Below, one piece after another: positions 36,796 through 45,640 of a stretch of 64,000 bases of DNA; the stretch's first letter is position 1; the number at the start of each line of letters is the position of its first letter. The position numbers and the translations under genes were made by a program. Where the stretch lies: positions 6,278,246-6,342,245 of the forward strand of contig NZ_CP078138.1 in NCBI RefSeq assembly GCF_019212185.1, written 5' to 3'. The notes beneath the pieces were generated by a model, which made no database searches, was not told the DNA's origin, and saw nothing but the letters and a program-made list of their open reading frames with translations. The DNA is from Pseudomonas fluorescens (GTDB lineage Bacteria; Pseudomonadota; Gammaproteobacteria; Pseudomonadales; Pseudomonadaceae).

Positions 36796-37026
36796 GGCTT
36801 ATCCGTAAAAGAAGAGACAGACAGTTACGGTAGAGGAAAGCGCTGCGGCCTTTCAAGGAGGGTCAGCGCCATGAATTCGACACGATCGTAGGGAAATGCC
36901 GACAGGTTTGACAGGAAAACGTGTAGTCCCTCGTAAGACTCTGCCTACGACATACACACTGAAGCAGATACGGCGCGTTTCAGGTAGCAGGTTCGCCCGT
37001 TCGGACGAGCCTGCATCCATGTAATC
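36796..37026. other. Intergenic region downstream of hemY and upstream of the dsbB-type gene
   Basis: No gene is visible in these 231 bases. A hairpin GCAGG...CCTGC with partly paired interior (36987-37014) could end the hem operon. A strong AAGGAGGG near 36857-36864 precedes only a six-codon ATG frame, which I do not call a gene. Confidence 0.4.
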
Positions 37027-38265
37027 CTACACGCGAGCGGGAACGGGCAAGGGTGACGCCAGTAGGCGCTCATCCAGCAACCCCAGGCCTTCCTGAAAAA
37101 GCTGGTTGCTGCGCTCGGTGTCCCCCAGTTGAGCCAGCAATCGAGCAAGCTCGGCGCAAGCTTCGGGATTGCGCTGCAAGCGCAGGCTGCTTTCCAGATA
37201 GTCCCGCGCCTTGCCCCACAGACTGGTTTGCAGGCACAGCCGCCCAAGGGTCAACAACAGGCTTGGGTCGTTCGGATGATCCTTTAACCAAGCCTCGGCG
37301 GTTTGCAGCTGTCGCGCCGGATCACTGCCGCGCAGCAAACCGTACAAACGTGCCAGATGGCTATCGTAATGACGCTTGAGTGCGGTGCGCAGAACTTCCT
37401 CGGCTTCAACTTCGGCGCCCAATTGGCGCAACTGTTCGGCATACGCCAGCACCAACTGAGGTTCCTGGCGTTGAGCCGAGGTGAGCTGTTGCCAGGCGCG
37501 GTTGAGCGACTGCAGGCCGACCGCACCGCTATCGTCCCGATGCGCCGCGAGGCTGAGATTTTCACCCCAGGCCCGCCGCTCCAATTCTGCCAACTCACTG
37601 GCAGGCAGCGCCTTGTCCTTGCGCAATTCGGGCAACAAGCGAATCACTGACGACCAGTCACCGCGCTGCTGATGCAGGCGCTGCAACTGACGCAATACCT
37701 GCACGCTATGGGGATGACGCTCATGCATCGCTACCAGAGTGGTCAGGGCACCGTCGGTATCGCCACGGTCGGTCTGCAATTGCGCATGACTCAAGGCAAT
37801 TGCCAACTCGGCCTGAGGCTGGCGCTCCAACGCTCGCTCCAGCAGGTTGTCGCACTCCTCGTAGCGCCCTTGCTCATTGGCCGCCCGGGCAGCCCCCAGG
37901 TAATACAGCAATGGTTGACGCTCGGCTTCGGCGGCGCGCTGCAGATGGCGCTGTGCGCTGGCCCAGCGACCTTCCGCGAGATCCAGCTGGCCATGTTCGA
38001 TTGCCACCTGTACTCGCCGGCTGCGATTTCGATTGGACCACGGATTGACCACACCGCTGGAGACGGCCACCAACTCGATCAATGCTTTGACGCCCCACAG
38101 CACCAGCCAGATCACCGCCAGCAACAGCAAGGTGGCCCAGAGGCTCGACTCATAGCGAAAGGAGTTGTAGGCAATCAACACGTAACCGGCGTGCTGGGCG
38201 ATCGCCAGGCCGAGGGCTCCGGCGGCTGCTATGACCAGAAACACAATGATGTAGAGGCGCTTCAT
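37027..38265 (-). CDS. hemY: Heme biosynthesis-associated membrane protein HemY
   Basis: This 412-residue protein has two N-terminal membrane helices (LYIIVFLVIAAAGALGLAIA and LWATLLLLAVIWLVLWGVKALIEL). A long TPR-rich cytoplasmic region follows (repeated helical pairs such as GRWASAQRHLQRAAEAERQPLLY). It is the proteobacterial HemY in the hemCDXY operon, not the Gram-positive protoporphyrinogen oxidase of the same name. Its exact biochemical role is unsettled; a scaffold for heme enzymes is often proposed. Its ATG overlaps the hemX stop by 4 bases. Confidence 0.93.
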   Translation of the reverse strand: MKRLYIIVFLVIAAAGALGLAIAQHAGYVLIAYNSFRYESSLWATLLLLAVIWLVLWGVKALIELVAVSSGVVNPWSNRNRSRRVQVAIEHGQLDLAEGRWASAQRHLQRAAEAERQPLLYYLGAARAANEQGRYEECDNLLERALERQPQAELAIALSHAQLQTDRGDTDGALTTLVAMHERHPHSVQVLRQLQRLHQQRGDWSSVIRLLPELRKDKALPASELAELERRAWGENLSLAAHRDDSGAVGLQSLNRAWQQLTSAQRQEPQLVLAYAEQLRQLGAEVEAEEVLRTALKRHYDSHLARLYGLLRGSDPARQLQTAEAWLKDHPNDPSLLLTLGRLCLQTSLWGKARDYLESSLRLQRNPEACAELARLLAQLGDTERSNQLFQEGLGLLDERLLASPLPVPARV

Positions 38266-39398
38266 TGGCGGGTCTCCGACGTGGCTCCGGCAGCCTTGGC
38301 AGCGGGCTTGACCGACTCCTCGGCATTCACGTTACGGCGTTCGAGGTAGCCCTGGACTGCGCTTAGTGTGGTCGCCAGATCCGGGGTGAGCACCGTGACA
38401 GGCTGCTGACTCAGTTCACCGATCTGCTCAAGCATGACTTTGCTTTGCGGGTTGTCCTGATTGAAGCTGCCCTTGAGCACGTCACGAGCTTCCGCCAGCG
38501 CCTGGGTGTAGACCGGCGCCTGCCCATTGAGCGCGGCCCACTGCGCTTGCTCGAGTGCCAGGCTCAACGCCAGGCGCACCTGGGTCAGGCTCTGGCCGGC
38601 GAGCAACGGACGAATATTCTTGTCGGCGCCGAAATCGATGCGGATGTAGCGCGAGATCTGATCCCACCATTGCGCCCAGCGACTGGCACCATCGCCATCG
38701 GCGGTCAGCCCCAGCAAGGACTCACCGCGATCGTGGTACTCCGGCGCCAGCTCGGTCAGTTCGGTGACCTGATCACGCAGCGCCCCCAGCTTGAGGAACA
38801 GCCCGGTGCGGTCGGGCTGCTCGGTACTGCGCAGAGCCGCCAGACTCTTGGCGATCTGCTCACGTGCAGCGAAAGAGCCCGGATCGTTTTGCTCACGGAG
38901 GATTTCGTCCGCCCCCTGGACCAGCGCCTGGGCGCTGCTGATGTCCTGCAGTGCCGAGAGGCGCAAGCTGGCTAGGCGCAACAAGTGCTCGGCTTCGGCC
39001 AGGCGCCAGTCCTTGCGGCTGGCGCCGAGCACCGTTTCCAGACGCTGATTGAGTCGTTGTTGGTCACCCTGCAACTGCGCGACCAGGCGGCGCCGCTCTT
39101 CCAGTTCTTCGGCTGCCGGCAATTGATCCAGGCGCGCCGACAGGCGTTGCTCGTTGAGTTTCAGACTCTGCGACTGGTCACTCAGCGCCTGCAACTGCCC
39201 CAATTGCTGCTGGGTGTTGGCGTGCAGCGTGCGCACCTGCCAGACACCCCAGCCGCCGACGGCAACGCCTGCGGCGCCTACCAGCAACGCCACAAGCGCC
39301 AGGCCATTGCCCCGGCGCGGTGCCGGGCTGTTTACGGGTTCAACCGGCACGTCGAGCGCGGGTTGCAGGTCATCTTTTGGCAAGGCTGTTTCGCTCAC
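38262..39398 (-). CDS. hemX: HemX-type membrane protein of the hem operon
   Basis: This 378-residue protein has a Pro-rich N-terminus, one membrane helix (LALVALLVGAAGVAVGGWGVWQV, about residues 33-55) and a long coiled-coil, Gln/Leu-rich periplasmic or cytoplasmic region. It is labelled uroporphyrinogen-III C-methyltransferase in many databases, but there is no SAM-methyltransferase motif here, so enzymatic activity is doubtful. It starts with GTG at 39398, AGGA 8 bases upstream, 16 bases after hemD, and overlaps hemY by 4 bases. Confidence 0.9.
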   Translation of the reverse strand: MSETALPKDDLQPALDVPVEPVNSPAPRRGNGLALVALLVGAAGVAVGGWGVWQVRTLHANTQQQLGQLQALSDQSQSLKLNEQRLSARLDQLPAAEELEERRRLVAQLQGDQQRLNQRLETVLGASRKDWRLAEAEHLLRLASLRLSALQDISSAQALVQGADEILREQNDPGSFAAREQIAKSLAALRSTEQPDRTGLFLKLGALRDQVTELTELAPEYHDRGESLLGLTADGDGASRWAQWWDQISRYIRIDFGADKNIRPLLAGQSLTQVRLALSLALEQAQWAALNGQAPVYTQALAEARDVLKGSFNQDNPQSKVMLEQIGELSQQPVTVLTPDLATTLSAVQGYLERRNVNAEESVKPAAKAAGATSETRQ

Positions 39399-39414
39399 GT
39401 ATCCATCCTTTGCA

Positions 39415-40179
39415 TTAGAGAACGGGTCGGGTTTCCCGCAACGCCGTCAGCAAAGCCGTGGCACTGGCACCACGACAATCCACAACTAGTTTGGCGCCTG
39501 CCAATCGCGCCATCTCGGCGACCCTGGGGCTGGGAACGAACAACGGCAACCGCGCCAGCGCCGGCCAGGCTTCACCTGCCATTTGCCGCAGGTGCTCAAA
39601 ACCCTGTCCACTGCTGACCACCAGGCCGTTCAAGCGTTCCGCCGCAATCCGCTCGGGCAAGACTCCGGACGCATAAGGCGGCAGGCTCCGCCGGTACACT
39701 TCCAGGTAATCGACACTAGCACCTTGCTCACGCAAACGCTCAGCCAGCAGTTCACGCCCGCCCTCCCCGCGCAGGATCAACACGCGCGCGTCGGGCCGGG
39801 AGATTGCCTGGCGCAATGACTCGATCGCCAGCAAGGCTTCGCTGTCGTCGCCTTGCGTCGGGAAACCCACCTGCAGCCCGTGCTCCTGGAGTACCTGCGC
39901 AGTCGCCGCGCCGACACTGAACCACTGCAGGTGCGGCAGCCGTGGCCATGCCGGTGCGATCAAGGCAAGCCCCATGCGGGCGGCCGGCTTGCTGACCACG
40001 ATCACCGCGCAATAACGATCCAGGTGCTCGATCACTTTGCGCATTGTGGCAGAGGCCGAAACCGGCTCCATTTCCAAAAGCGGCAGGCTGCTGCTGAAAA
40101 TCCCCTCTCGCGCCAAAAAAGCCGCCAGCGCCGCAGAGTCTTCCGTCGGGCGCGTTAGCAGCAAGCGCCAGCCTGTCAC
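39415..40179 (-). CDS. hemD: Uroporphyrinogen-III synthase
   Basis: This 254-residue enzyme closes the linear hydroxymethylbilane and inverts ring D to give uroporphyrinogen III. HemD proteins are poorly conserved. Visible family features are [18 protein letters not shown] at the N-terminus, the central [30 protein letters not shown] near residue 131, and [13 protein letters not shown] near residue 192. It starts with GTG, and GTGA overlaps the hemC stop, so HemC and HemD are coupled, matching their consecutive reactions. Confidence 0.94.
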   Translation of the reverse strand: MTGWRLLLTRPTEDSAALAAFLAREGIFSSSLPLLEMEPVSASATMRKVIEHLDRYCAVIVVSKPAARMGLALIAPAWPRLPHLQWFSVGAATAQVLQEHGLQVGFPTQGDDSEALLAIESLRQAISRPDARVLILRGEGGRELLAERLREQGASVDYLEVYRRSLPPYASGVLPERIAAERLNGLVVSSGQGFEHLRQMAGEAWPALARLPLFVPSPRVAEMARLAGAKLVVDCRGASATALLTALRETRPVL

Positions 40180-41117
40180 TCGTGCCCCGCCTCACCGTAG
40201 ACCGCTTTCAGAATAGTGTCGGCCCCCTGGTTCAACAGATCTTCGGCGACTTTCACGCCCAAAGCTTCGGCATCGCCACGTGGGGCCCGAGCCTCGGCAT
40301 TAAGCAAAAGAGTGCCATTCGGGTCACCTACAAGGCCACGCAGCCAGACCTGCTCACCCTCGAGCACGGCATAGCAGGCAATCGGCACCTGGCAGCCACC
40401 GTTGAGGTGCTTGTTCAGCGCGCGCTCGGCACTCACACGGGTCGCAGTGTCCTGATGATGCAGCGGCGCCAGCAGGGCGTGGATTTCACTGTCGGCACTG
40501 CGGCATTCGATACCCACCGCGCCCTGGCCACCGGCAGGCAGACTGTCGTCGACGCTGATCGAGGAGCTGATGCGATCTTCGAAGCCCAGGCGAATCAGCC
40601 CGGCAGCCGCAAGAATGATTGCGTCGTACTCACCCGCATCCAGTTTGGCCAGGCGAGTGTTGACGTTGCCACGCAGGAAGCGGATCTGCAGGTCCGGTCG
40701 GCGGCTCAGCAACTGGGTCTGGCGGCGCAAGCTGGAAGTACCCACCACACTGCCCTGGGGCAGCGCCTCAAGACTGGCGTAGGTATTGGAAACAAACGCG
40801 TCGCGCGGGTCTTCGCGCTCGCAGATGCAATACAAGCCCAGTCCTTGCGGGAAGTCCATGGGTACGTCTTTCATGGAGTGCACAGCGATGTCGGCTTCGT
40901 TTTCAAGCAGCGCGGTTTCCAACTCCTTGACGAACAGGCCTTTGCCACCGATTTTCGACAGGGGCGAGTCCAGCAGCTTGTCGCCGCGACTGACCATGGG
41001 CACTAGCGTCACGATCAGGCCGGGGTGAGCCTGCTCCAGACGAGCCTTGACGTATTCGGCCTGCCACAAGGCCAGGGCACTTTTGCGGGTAGCGATGCGG
41101 ATTTCGCGAGGGGACAT
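40176..41117 (-). CDS. hemC: Porphobilinogen deaminase (hydroxymethylbilane synthase)
   Basis: This 313-residue enzyme joins four porphobilinogens using a covalent dipyrromethane cofactor. The cofactor cysteine is in [18 protein letters not shown]. Substrate-binding arginines are in [20 protein letters not shown] at the N-terminus, [17 protein letters not shown] and [21 protein letters not shown]. It starts with ATG, first gene of hemC-hemD-hemX-hemY, with a promoter-like block TTATTATCCGCCG 25-37 bases upstream. Confidence 0.96.
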   Translation of the reverse strand: MSPREIRIATRKSALALWQAEYVKARLEQAHPGLIVTLVPMVSRGDKLLDSPLSKIGGKGLFVKELETALLENEADIAVHSMKDVPMDFPQGLGLYCICEREDPRDAFVSNTYASLEALPQGSVVGTSSLRRQTQLLSRRPDLQIRFLRGNVNTRLAKLDAGEYDAIILAAAGLIRLGFEDRISSSISVDDSLPAGGQGAVGIECRSADSEIHALLAPLHHQDTATRVSAERALNKHLNGGCQVPIACYAVLEGEQVWLRGLVGDPNGTLLLNAEARAPRGDAEALGVKVAEDLLNQGADTILKAVYGEAGHE

Positions 41118-41141
41118 GGATCAATCCGTACTGAATAGATA

Positions 41142-41157
41142 CGGCGGATAATAACAG
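41142..41157 (-). promoter_or_regulatory. Promoter-like block upstream of hemC
   Basis: On the minus strand CTGTTATTATCCGCCG is identical over 16 bases to a block upstream of argH. TATTAT can serve as a -10. I see no good -35 at the usual distance. Confidence 0.4.
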
Positions 41158-41233
41158 CTCAGCCAAATTCGCTTTGACTTGTATCAGGGGCAACGTGGCC
41201 TCCCTGGCCTGACATGCCCGGAAAAGGGATCTG

Positions 41234-41257
41234 AAAACCGCGTGCGGCTCGCGGTTT
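41234..41257 (-). terminator. Hairpin at the end of algR
   Basis: AAACCGCG and CGCGGTTT form an 8-bp stem with a 7-base loop, overlapping the algR stop codon. The minus-strand tail is TTTTC, so termination may be incomplete and allow read-through toward hemC. Confidence 0.5.
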
Positions 41258-42002
41258 AAAGCTGCTGCATCATCTTGCGCACGCCAGCGACATGGCGCCG
41301 ACTGACAATCAGCGCATCACCGTTCAGACCTTTGAGAAACAGCTGGAAATGCCCGAGCGGAGTCCGTTGCAGACGCTCGATTCGCTCGCGCGCCACCAGC
41401 GCATTGCGGTGGATACGCACGAAGCGGTCGCCGAACTCGTCCTCCAGCGCCTTGAGCGGCTCGTCGAGCAGGACCTCGCCACCTTCATGGCGCAAGGTCA
41501 CATACTTGTGATCGGCAATGAAATAGACGACCTGTGCCAATGGAATCAGCTCAATACCTTTGCGGGTTCGAGCACTGATGTGACTGCGCGGCCCGCTGCC
41601 GCTTTCCGCTGCTGGCCGGGTCAGGGCCGCGAGTTGCACGCGATTGGGGCGCTCGGCCTTTTTCAGGGCTTCGAGCAGCAGCTCGGCACGGACCGGCTTG
41701 ACCAGATAGCCCATTGCACTGGCTTGCAGGGCCTCAATGGGAAATTCTTCCTGGGCGGCGCAGAACACCACCGCTGGCGGGGCCTCTCGTTCGCACAGGC
41801 GAGCGGCCACTTGTAACCCGTCGAGGCCAGGCATGCGCACATCAAGCAGCACGATATCGGGCTTCAGGCTGTCGATCAGGGTCAACGCCTCTTCGCCGTT
41901 CGTGGCGCTGGGCTCCAGGACGTTGTATCCCTCGAGCTCACTGACCATACGGCTCAGGCGCTCGCGGGCTTGGGGTTCGTCATCAACGATCAGGACATTC
42001 AT
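41256..42002 (-). CDS. algR: LytTR-type response regulator AlgR
   Basis: This 248-residue regulator has an N-terminal receiver domain with Asp8 and Asp9 (VLIVDDE), phosphoacceptor Asp54 (VLLDVRMPGLDG) and the conserved Lys in MGYLVKPVR. A C-terminal LytTR DNA-binding domain follows (VVYFIADHKYVTLRH, then FVRIHRNALVARERIERLQ). In P. aeruginosa AlgR controls alginate, type IV pili, rhamnolipids and cyanide genes. The start at 42002 (MNVLIVDDEP) gives the known length. Unlike P. aeruginosa, no algZ/fimS kinase gene precedes it here, so its phosphodonor must be encoded elsewhere or be absent. Confidence 0.96.
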   Translation of the reverse strand: MNVLIVDDEPQARERLSRMVSELEGYNVLEPSATNGEEALTLIDSLKPDIVLLDVRMPGLDGLQVAARLCEREAPPAVVFCAAQEEFPIEALQASAMGYLVKPVRAELLLEALKKAERPNRVQLAALTRPAAESGSGPRSHISARTRKGIELIPLAQVVYFIADHKYVTLRHEGGEVLLDEPLKALEDEFGDRFVRIHRNALVARERIERLQRTPLGHFQLFLKGLNGDALIVSRRHVAGVRKMMQQL

Positions 42003-42482
42003 ATTGCGCTGGATTCCTGCGTGAGTCTCGCACAAGGATAGCGTAGACAGGTAAAGTGACATCCGTCACCGCGATCCACGCTAAGACTAGCGCGAGCGCC
42101 GAAAAGTGCCGCACGTCGGACAGCAATATTTATCAGTGTCGGTGTGGCAGCGTGAAAACTCAGTCCTGGCGAGTCAGTACTGCAGGGAATGTTGATAGCC
42201 ACCATGTACACCCCCGCTCTTCAACTGTCGGCCTGGAGTCGGGCCGGCGCGCACCTGAAACGCACAATCACGCGGCCCCTATCGTCCAACTGTAGACGTT
42301 CGCCGTGCCAACCGTCGGCAATTGACAAATATCGTTGCGCATTCTCGGCGACAGCCCGTGCTGCAGGGCCGCGCAAAACAGCAAAAACCTGCTGACCAGT
42401 GTCACCGACACGATTGGCAACCCTGTTATTATCCGCCGCAGGTTTTCACGCCATTCTCCTTCAGCCGATCACGAGCGAATTC
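42003..42482. other. 480-base region between divergent algR and argH; no gene recognised
   Basis: This is the largest gap in the window. It should contain the algR promoter(s) and the argH promoter near 42405-42432. On the minus strand a frame is open from 42445 to the stop at 42221 (about 75 codons) with coding-like composition but no ATG or ribosome site; I do not call it a gene. I see no trace of the HATPase motifs of AlgZ/FimS. Confidence 0.55.
42405..42432 (+). promoter_or_regulatory. Probable argH promoter
   Basis: CCGACA (42405-42410) and TATTAT (42427-42432) are 16 bases apart and fit a sigma-70 promoter with a weak -35. The -10 lies in the 16-base block CTGTTATTATCCGCCG shared with the hemC upstream region. 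The start codon is 50 bases downstream. Confidence 0.45.
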
Positions 42483-43877
42483 ATGAGCACTGACAAGACC
42501 AATCAGTCCTGGGGCGGCCGCTTCAGTGAGCCCGTCGACGCCTTCGTCGCCCGCTTCACCGCCTCCGTCACTTTCGACCAGCGCCTGTATCGCCACGACA
42601 TCATGGGCTCTATCGCCCATGCCACCATGCTGGCCAAGGTCGGTGTGCTGACCGATGCCGAGCGCGACAGCATCATCGAAGGCCTGAGCACCATCCAGGG
42701 CGAAATCGAGGCCGGCACCTTTGACTGGCGCATCGACCTGGAAGACGTGCACATGAACATCGAGGCGCGCCTGACCGACCGTATCGGCGTCACCGGTAAG
42801 AAGCTGCACACCGGTCGCAGCCGCAACGACCAGGTAGCCACCGACATTCGCCTGTGGCTGCGTGACGAGATCGACCTGATCCTCGCTGAAATCACCCGCC
42901 TGCAAAAAGGTCTGCTGGAACAGGCCGAGCGCGAGTCCGAGACCATCATGCCAGGCTTCACGCACCTGCAAACCGCCCAGCCGGTGACCTTCGGGCATCA
43001 CATGCTGGCCTGGTTCGAGATGCTCAGCCGTGACTTTGAGCGTCTGGTCGACTGCCGCAAGCGCACCAACCGCATGCCCCTGGGCAGCGCCGCGCTGGCC
43101 GGCACCACTTACCCGATCGATCGTGAGCTGACCGCACAACTGCTGGGCTTCGACGCCGTCGGTGGCAACTCGCTGGATAACGTGTCCGATCGCGATTTCG
43201 CCATCGAGTTCTGCGCCGCCGCCAGCATCGCGATGATGCACCTGTCGCGCTTCTCCGAAGAGCTGGTGCTGTGGACCAGTGCGCAGTTCCAGTTCATTGA
43301 TCTGCCGGATCGCTTCTGCACCGGCAGCTCGATCATGCCGCAAAAGAAAAACCCGGACGTGCCGGAGCTGGTACGCGGCAAGAGCGGCCGGGTGTTCGGC
43401 GCGCTGATGGGCCTGCTAACCCTGATGAAGGGCCAACCGTTGGCCTACAACAAGGACAACCAGGAAGACAAGGAGCCGCTGTTCGACGCCGCTGACACCC
43501 TGCGCGACTCGCTGCGGGCCTTTGCCGACATGATCCCGGCGATCAAGCCAAAGCACGCCATCATGCGTGAAGCGGCCTTGCGCGGTTTCTCCACCGCCAC
43601 CGACCTGGCGGACTACCTGGTGCGTCGCGGCTTGCCATTCCGTGATTGCCACGAAATTGTCGGCCACGCGGTGAAATACGGCGTGGAGAGCGGCAAGGAC
43701 CTCGCAGAGATGAGCCTGGAAGAACTGCGTCAATTCAGCGACCAGATCGAGCAGGACGTGTTTGCCGTGCTGACCCTGGAAGGCTCAGTGAACGCCCGCG
43801 ACCACATAGGCGGCACCGCGCCGGCGCAGGTGAAGTCGGCGGTGGCACGCGGTCAGGCGTTGTTGGCCAGCCGATAA
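42483..43877 (+). CDS. argH: Argininosuccinate lyase
   Basis: This 464-residue enzyme splits argininosuccinate to arginine and fumarate, the last step of arginine synthesis. The superfamily signature [12 protein letters not shown] is near residue 281, and the conserved [15 protein letters not shown] segment near residue 113. The start ATG at 42483 ([14 protein letters not shown]) gives the standard length; the frame extends upstream to a GTG within the promoter. It is divergent from algR, as in other pseudomonads. Confidence 0.97.
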   Translation: MSTDKTNQSWGGRFSEPVDAFVARFTASVTFDQRLYRHDIMGSIAHATMLAKVGVLTDAERDSIIEGLSTIQGEIEAGTFDWRIDLEDVHMNIEARLTDRIGVTGKKLHTGRSRNDQVATDIRLWLRDEIDLILAEITRLQKGLLEQAERESETIMPGFTHLQTAQPVTFGHHMLAWFEMLSRDFERLVDCRKRTNRMPLGSAALAGTTYPIDRELTAQLLGFDAVGGNSLDNVSDRDFAIEFCAAASIAMMHLSRFSEELVLWTSAQFQFIDLPDRFCTGSSIMPQKKNPDVPELVRGKSGRVFGALMGLLTLMKGQPLAYNKDNQEDKEPLFDAADTLRDSLRAFADMIPAIKPKHAIMREAALRGFSTATDLADYLVRRGLPFRDCHEIVGHAVKYGVESGKDLAEMSLEELRQFSDQIEQDVFAVLTLEGSVNARDHIGGTAPAQVKSAVARGQALLASR

Positions 43878-43900
43878 AACGTTCGCGGCGGTGTGACGAT

Positions 43901-43962
43901 TCGACAAGCCCGCTCCCACAGATGCGATATCGACCTGTAGGAGCTGGCTTGCCAGCGAAAGC
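43901..43962. repeat. Inverted pair of REP-like elements
   Basis: TCGACAAGCCCGCTCCCACA at 43901 and TGTAGGAGCTGGCTTGCCAGCGAAAGC at 43936 are inverted REP elements of two slightly different types separated by 15 bases. They fill the gap between the convergent argH and GST genes. Confidence 0.8.
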
Positions 43963-43983
43963 TATCCAAAAACCAGCCAAGCC

Positions 43984-44643
43984 CTATTTCTTGGCAGCAA
44001 TCATCGCCAAAAACTCCGGCATCGCCGCATCCTTGTCTGCCCCAACCTTCTGCACATTCGGGTTCTGCTCCAGCCGCTCCAACAACCCCTTCGCCTGCGG
44101 CAACTCTGCCAGCACATCAATCCCGAATAACTTCTTCCCAACTCCATAAGCCAACGGCACGCTGTAGAGAAAATACAGATCCGCCAGGCTCAGGCTATCG
44201 CCCGCCACGTAGGGCGCAAATTTGCCGTGTCGACCCAGGGCTGCAAACCCCAGGAGCAGTTCATTTTTAGCTTTTTCCTTGATGGCGTCAGGCACAGTCC
44301 CACCAAAAAACGCCTCGCCATAACAGGCGCGCGCTGGCAGTTCGATGTACAGCTCGATTTCCTTGGCCAGCGCCAGCACCTGCGAGCGCTCGAACGGCTC
44401 GGTCGGCAGCAGCGGCTTGCCCGTCTGGCTACTCTCGATATAGTCGAGGATCACCGCCGTCTCGTTGACATACCCCTGATCGGTGCCCAGCACCGGTACC
44501 TTGCCCCTCGGACTGATCGCCAGCGATTCAGGCGATTGCGTCGGGTAGAACCTGACCTCTTCGAACGGCAGGCCTTTTTCCAGCAACGCCAGCTTGACCA
44601 TGTTGTAGTAGTTGCTGACGGCGAATCCGTAAAGTTTGAGCAT
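43984..44643 (-). CDS. Glutathione S-transferase family protein
   Basis: This 219-residue protein has an N-terminal thioredoxin-fold domain (MLKLYGFAVSNYYNMVKLALLEKGLPFEEVRF, then GKVPVLGTDQGYVNETAVILDYI with the glutathione-binding Glu-Thr) and a C-terminal helical domain ending KK. The start ATG at 44643 has GGAGG 6 bases upstream. It stands alone and convergent with argH. Substrate unknown. Confidence 0.9.
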   Translation of the reverse strand: MLKLYGFAVSNYYNMVKLALLEKGLPFEEVRFYPTQSPESLAISPRGKVPVLGTDQGYVNETAVILDYIESSQTGKPLLPTEPFERSQVLALAKEIELYIELPARACYGEAFFGGTVPDAIKEKAKNELLLGFAALGRHGKFAPYVAGDSLSLADLYFLYSVPLAYGVGKKLFGIDVLAELPQAKGLLERLEQNPNVQKVGADKDAAMPEFLAMIAAKK

Positions 44644-44766
44644 CACAAGCCTCCAGGCCGTGCGGGGTGGGCAGTGCCTGTTTATAGATCCCTCAGGCGG
44701 TTCTTGCCAGCAGCATCAGCGGGCTGAATACAGGTAAACTGGCGCTCTTTCCTTGAGGAGCCTGCC

Positions 44767-45051
44767 ATGAGCGAGCCAACCGATATCGACAACGACGAAG
44801 AAGAGTTTGCCGAGACCACACTGGTCGAAGCGATCGAAAACCAGATCGAAAGCGACAACCCGCCCGCTGCGAAAGCGACATTCAACAAACTGACCCTGGT
44901 CGGTTACGAACATGACGACATTCTCAATCTGATGGCCCACGTCCTGGCCTACGAGATCGACGCCATGCTCGACGACGACCGCCCGTTCGACACCGAGTGG
45001 TACGAAACGGCCCTGCGCGCCCTGCCCGAATTGCCGCCGGAAAAACAATAA
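44767..45051 (+). CDS. Small acidic protein of unknown function
   Basis: This 94-residue protein has a strongly acidic N-terminus (MSEPTDIDNDEEEFAETT), a helical middle (LVEAIENQIESDNPPAAKATFNKL) and a C-terminal WYETALRALPELPPEK. GAGGAG lies 6 bases before the ATG, so it is very likely translated. No membrane segment or signal peptide. I do not recognise a named family beyond a Pseudomonas-conserved hypothetical. It lies divergently to the GST gene. Confidence 0.75.
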   Translation: MSEPTDIDNDEEEFAETTLVEAIENQIESDNPPAAKATFNKLTLVGYEHDDILNLMAHVLAYEIDAMLDDDRPFDTEWYETALRALPELPPEKQ

Positions 45052-45211
45052 GCCGACGCTCCCGCGACTCGCACCTCGCGAAATACCGGGAGCGAGCCTG
45101 AGCGCACGGTTCATCTGCGACGAAATGCTCTCAGCCAACACTGGACAGCCACGCCGAGTGAGTTCACCTTAGGGGCGCTTGAGTCTTATTCCTAGAAAGT
45201 CTGGAGTCCTT

Positions 45212-45457
45212 ATGTCGCTTACCCCTGAGTTGGTTGCCGAACTGGAAATCCTTGCACTCTTCAACCTGGACAGTTCCCAGGAAGGCCTGAAAATTCATCA
45301 GACCGCTGCCCCGAAAGCGATTGCCGCCGCACAACGCCTGTACGAAAAAGAATTGATCGACCAACCCGATGGCGGTTACCTGACCAGCCTGGGACGTGAC
45401 GCAGCGCAGAATGTGCAGACTGTACTGACCATCCTTTCTGTCGAAGAAACCGCATAA
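45212..45457 (+). CDS. TIGR02647 family small protein
   Basis: This 81-residue protein starts at the ATG at 45212, with GGAG 7 bases upstream (MSLTPELVAELEILALFNLDSSQEGLKIH). It resembles TIGR02647, a small helical domain found near cyaA in pseudomonads; the layout (ELEILALFNL, then AAQRLYEKELIDQPDGGYLTSLG) is reminiscent of a winged helix, so a DNA-binding role is possible but unproved. Confidence 0.8.
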   Translation: MSLTPELVAELEILALFNLDSSQEGLKIHQTAAPKAIAAAQRLYEKELIDQPDGGYLTSLGRDAAQNVQTVLTILSVEETA

Positions 45458-45640
45458 AGCCATCTGAATCGCCCACGGAAACCCCTGTGACGGGATTTCC
45501 GCGGGCAGACTGTCGCCCGCTGGTAGAAATTTGACGCCAGGAACCAACAATCCGCTTAAAAGTCATGCCCACGAGGCTGTAGACTGGCTCCCGTCCCGAG
45601 ACTTCCCTCGTTCGTTCACTGCGAGCCGGTTTAAGCTGAC

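Noticed and set aside
36857..36910. Strong AAGGAGGG followed by ATGAATTCG as a small gene
   Set aside because: The frame stops after six codons (TAG), too short to support as a gene; it could be a leader peptide, but nothing downstream on that strand fits.
38262..39398. HemX as a real uroporphyrinogen-III methyltransferase
   Set aside because: No SAM-binding motif is present; the sequence is one membrane helix plus coiled coil, so the enzyme label is not supported.
42221..42445. Minus-strand open frame of about 75 codons between algR and argH
   Set aside because: It has coding-like composition but no ATG, no ribosome site, and no resemblance to AlgZ or another family that I recognise. It also runs through the argH promoter.
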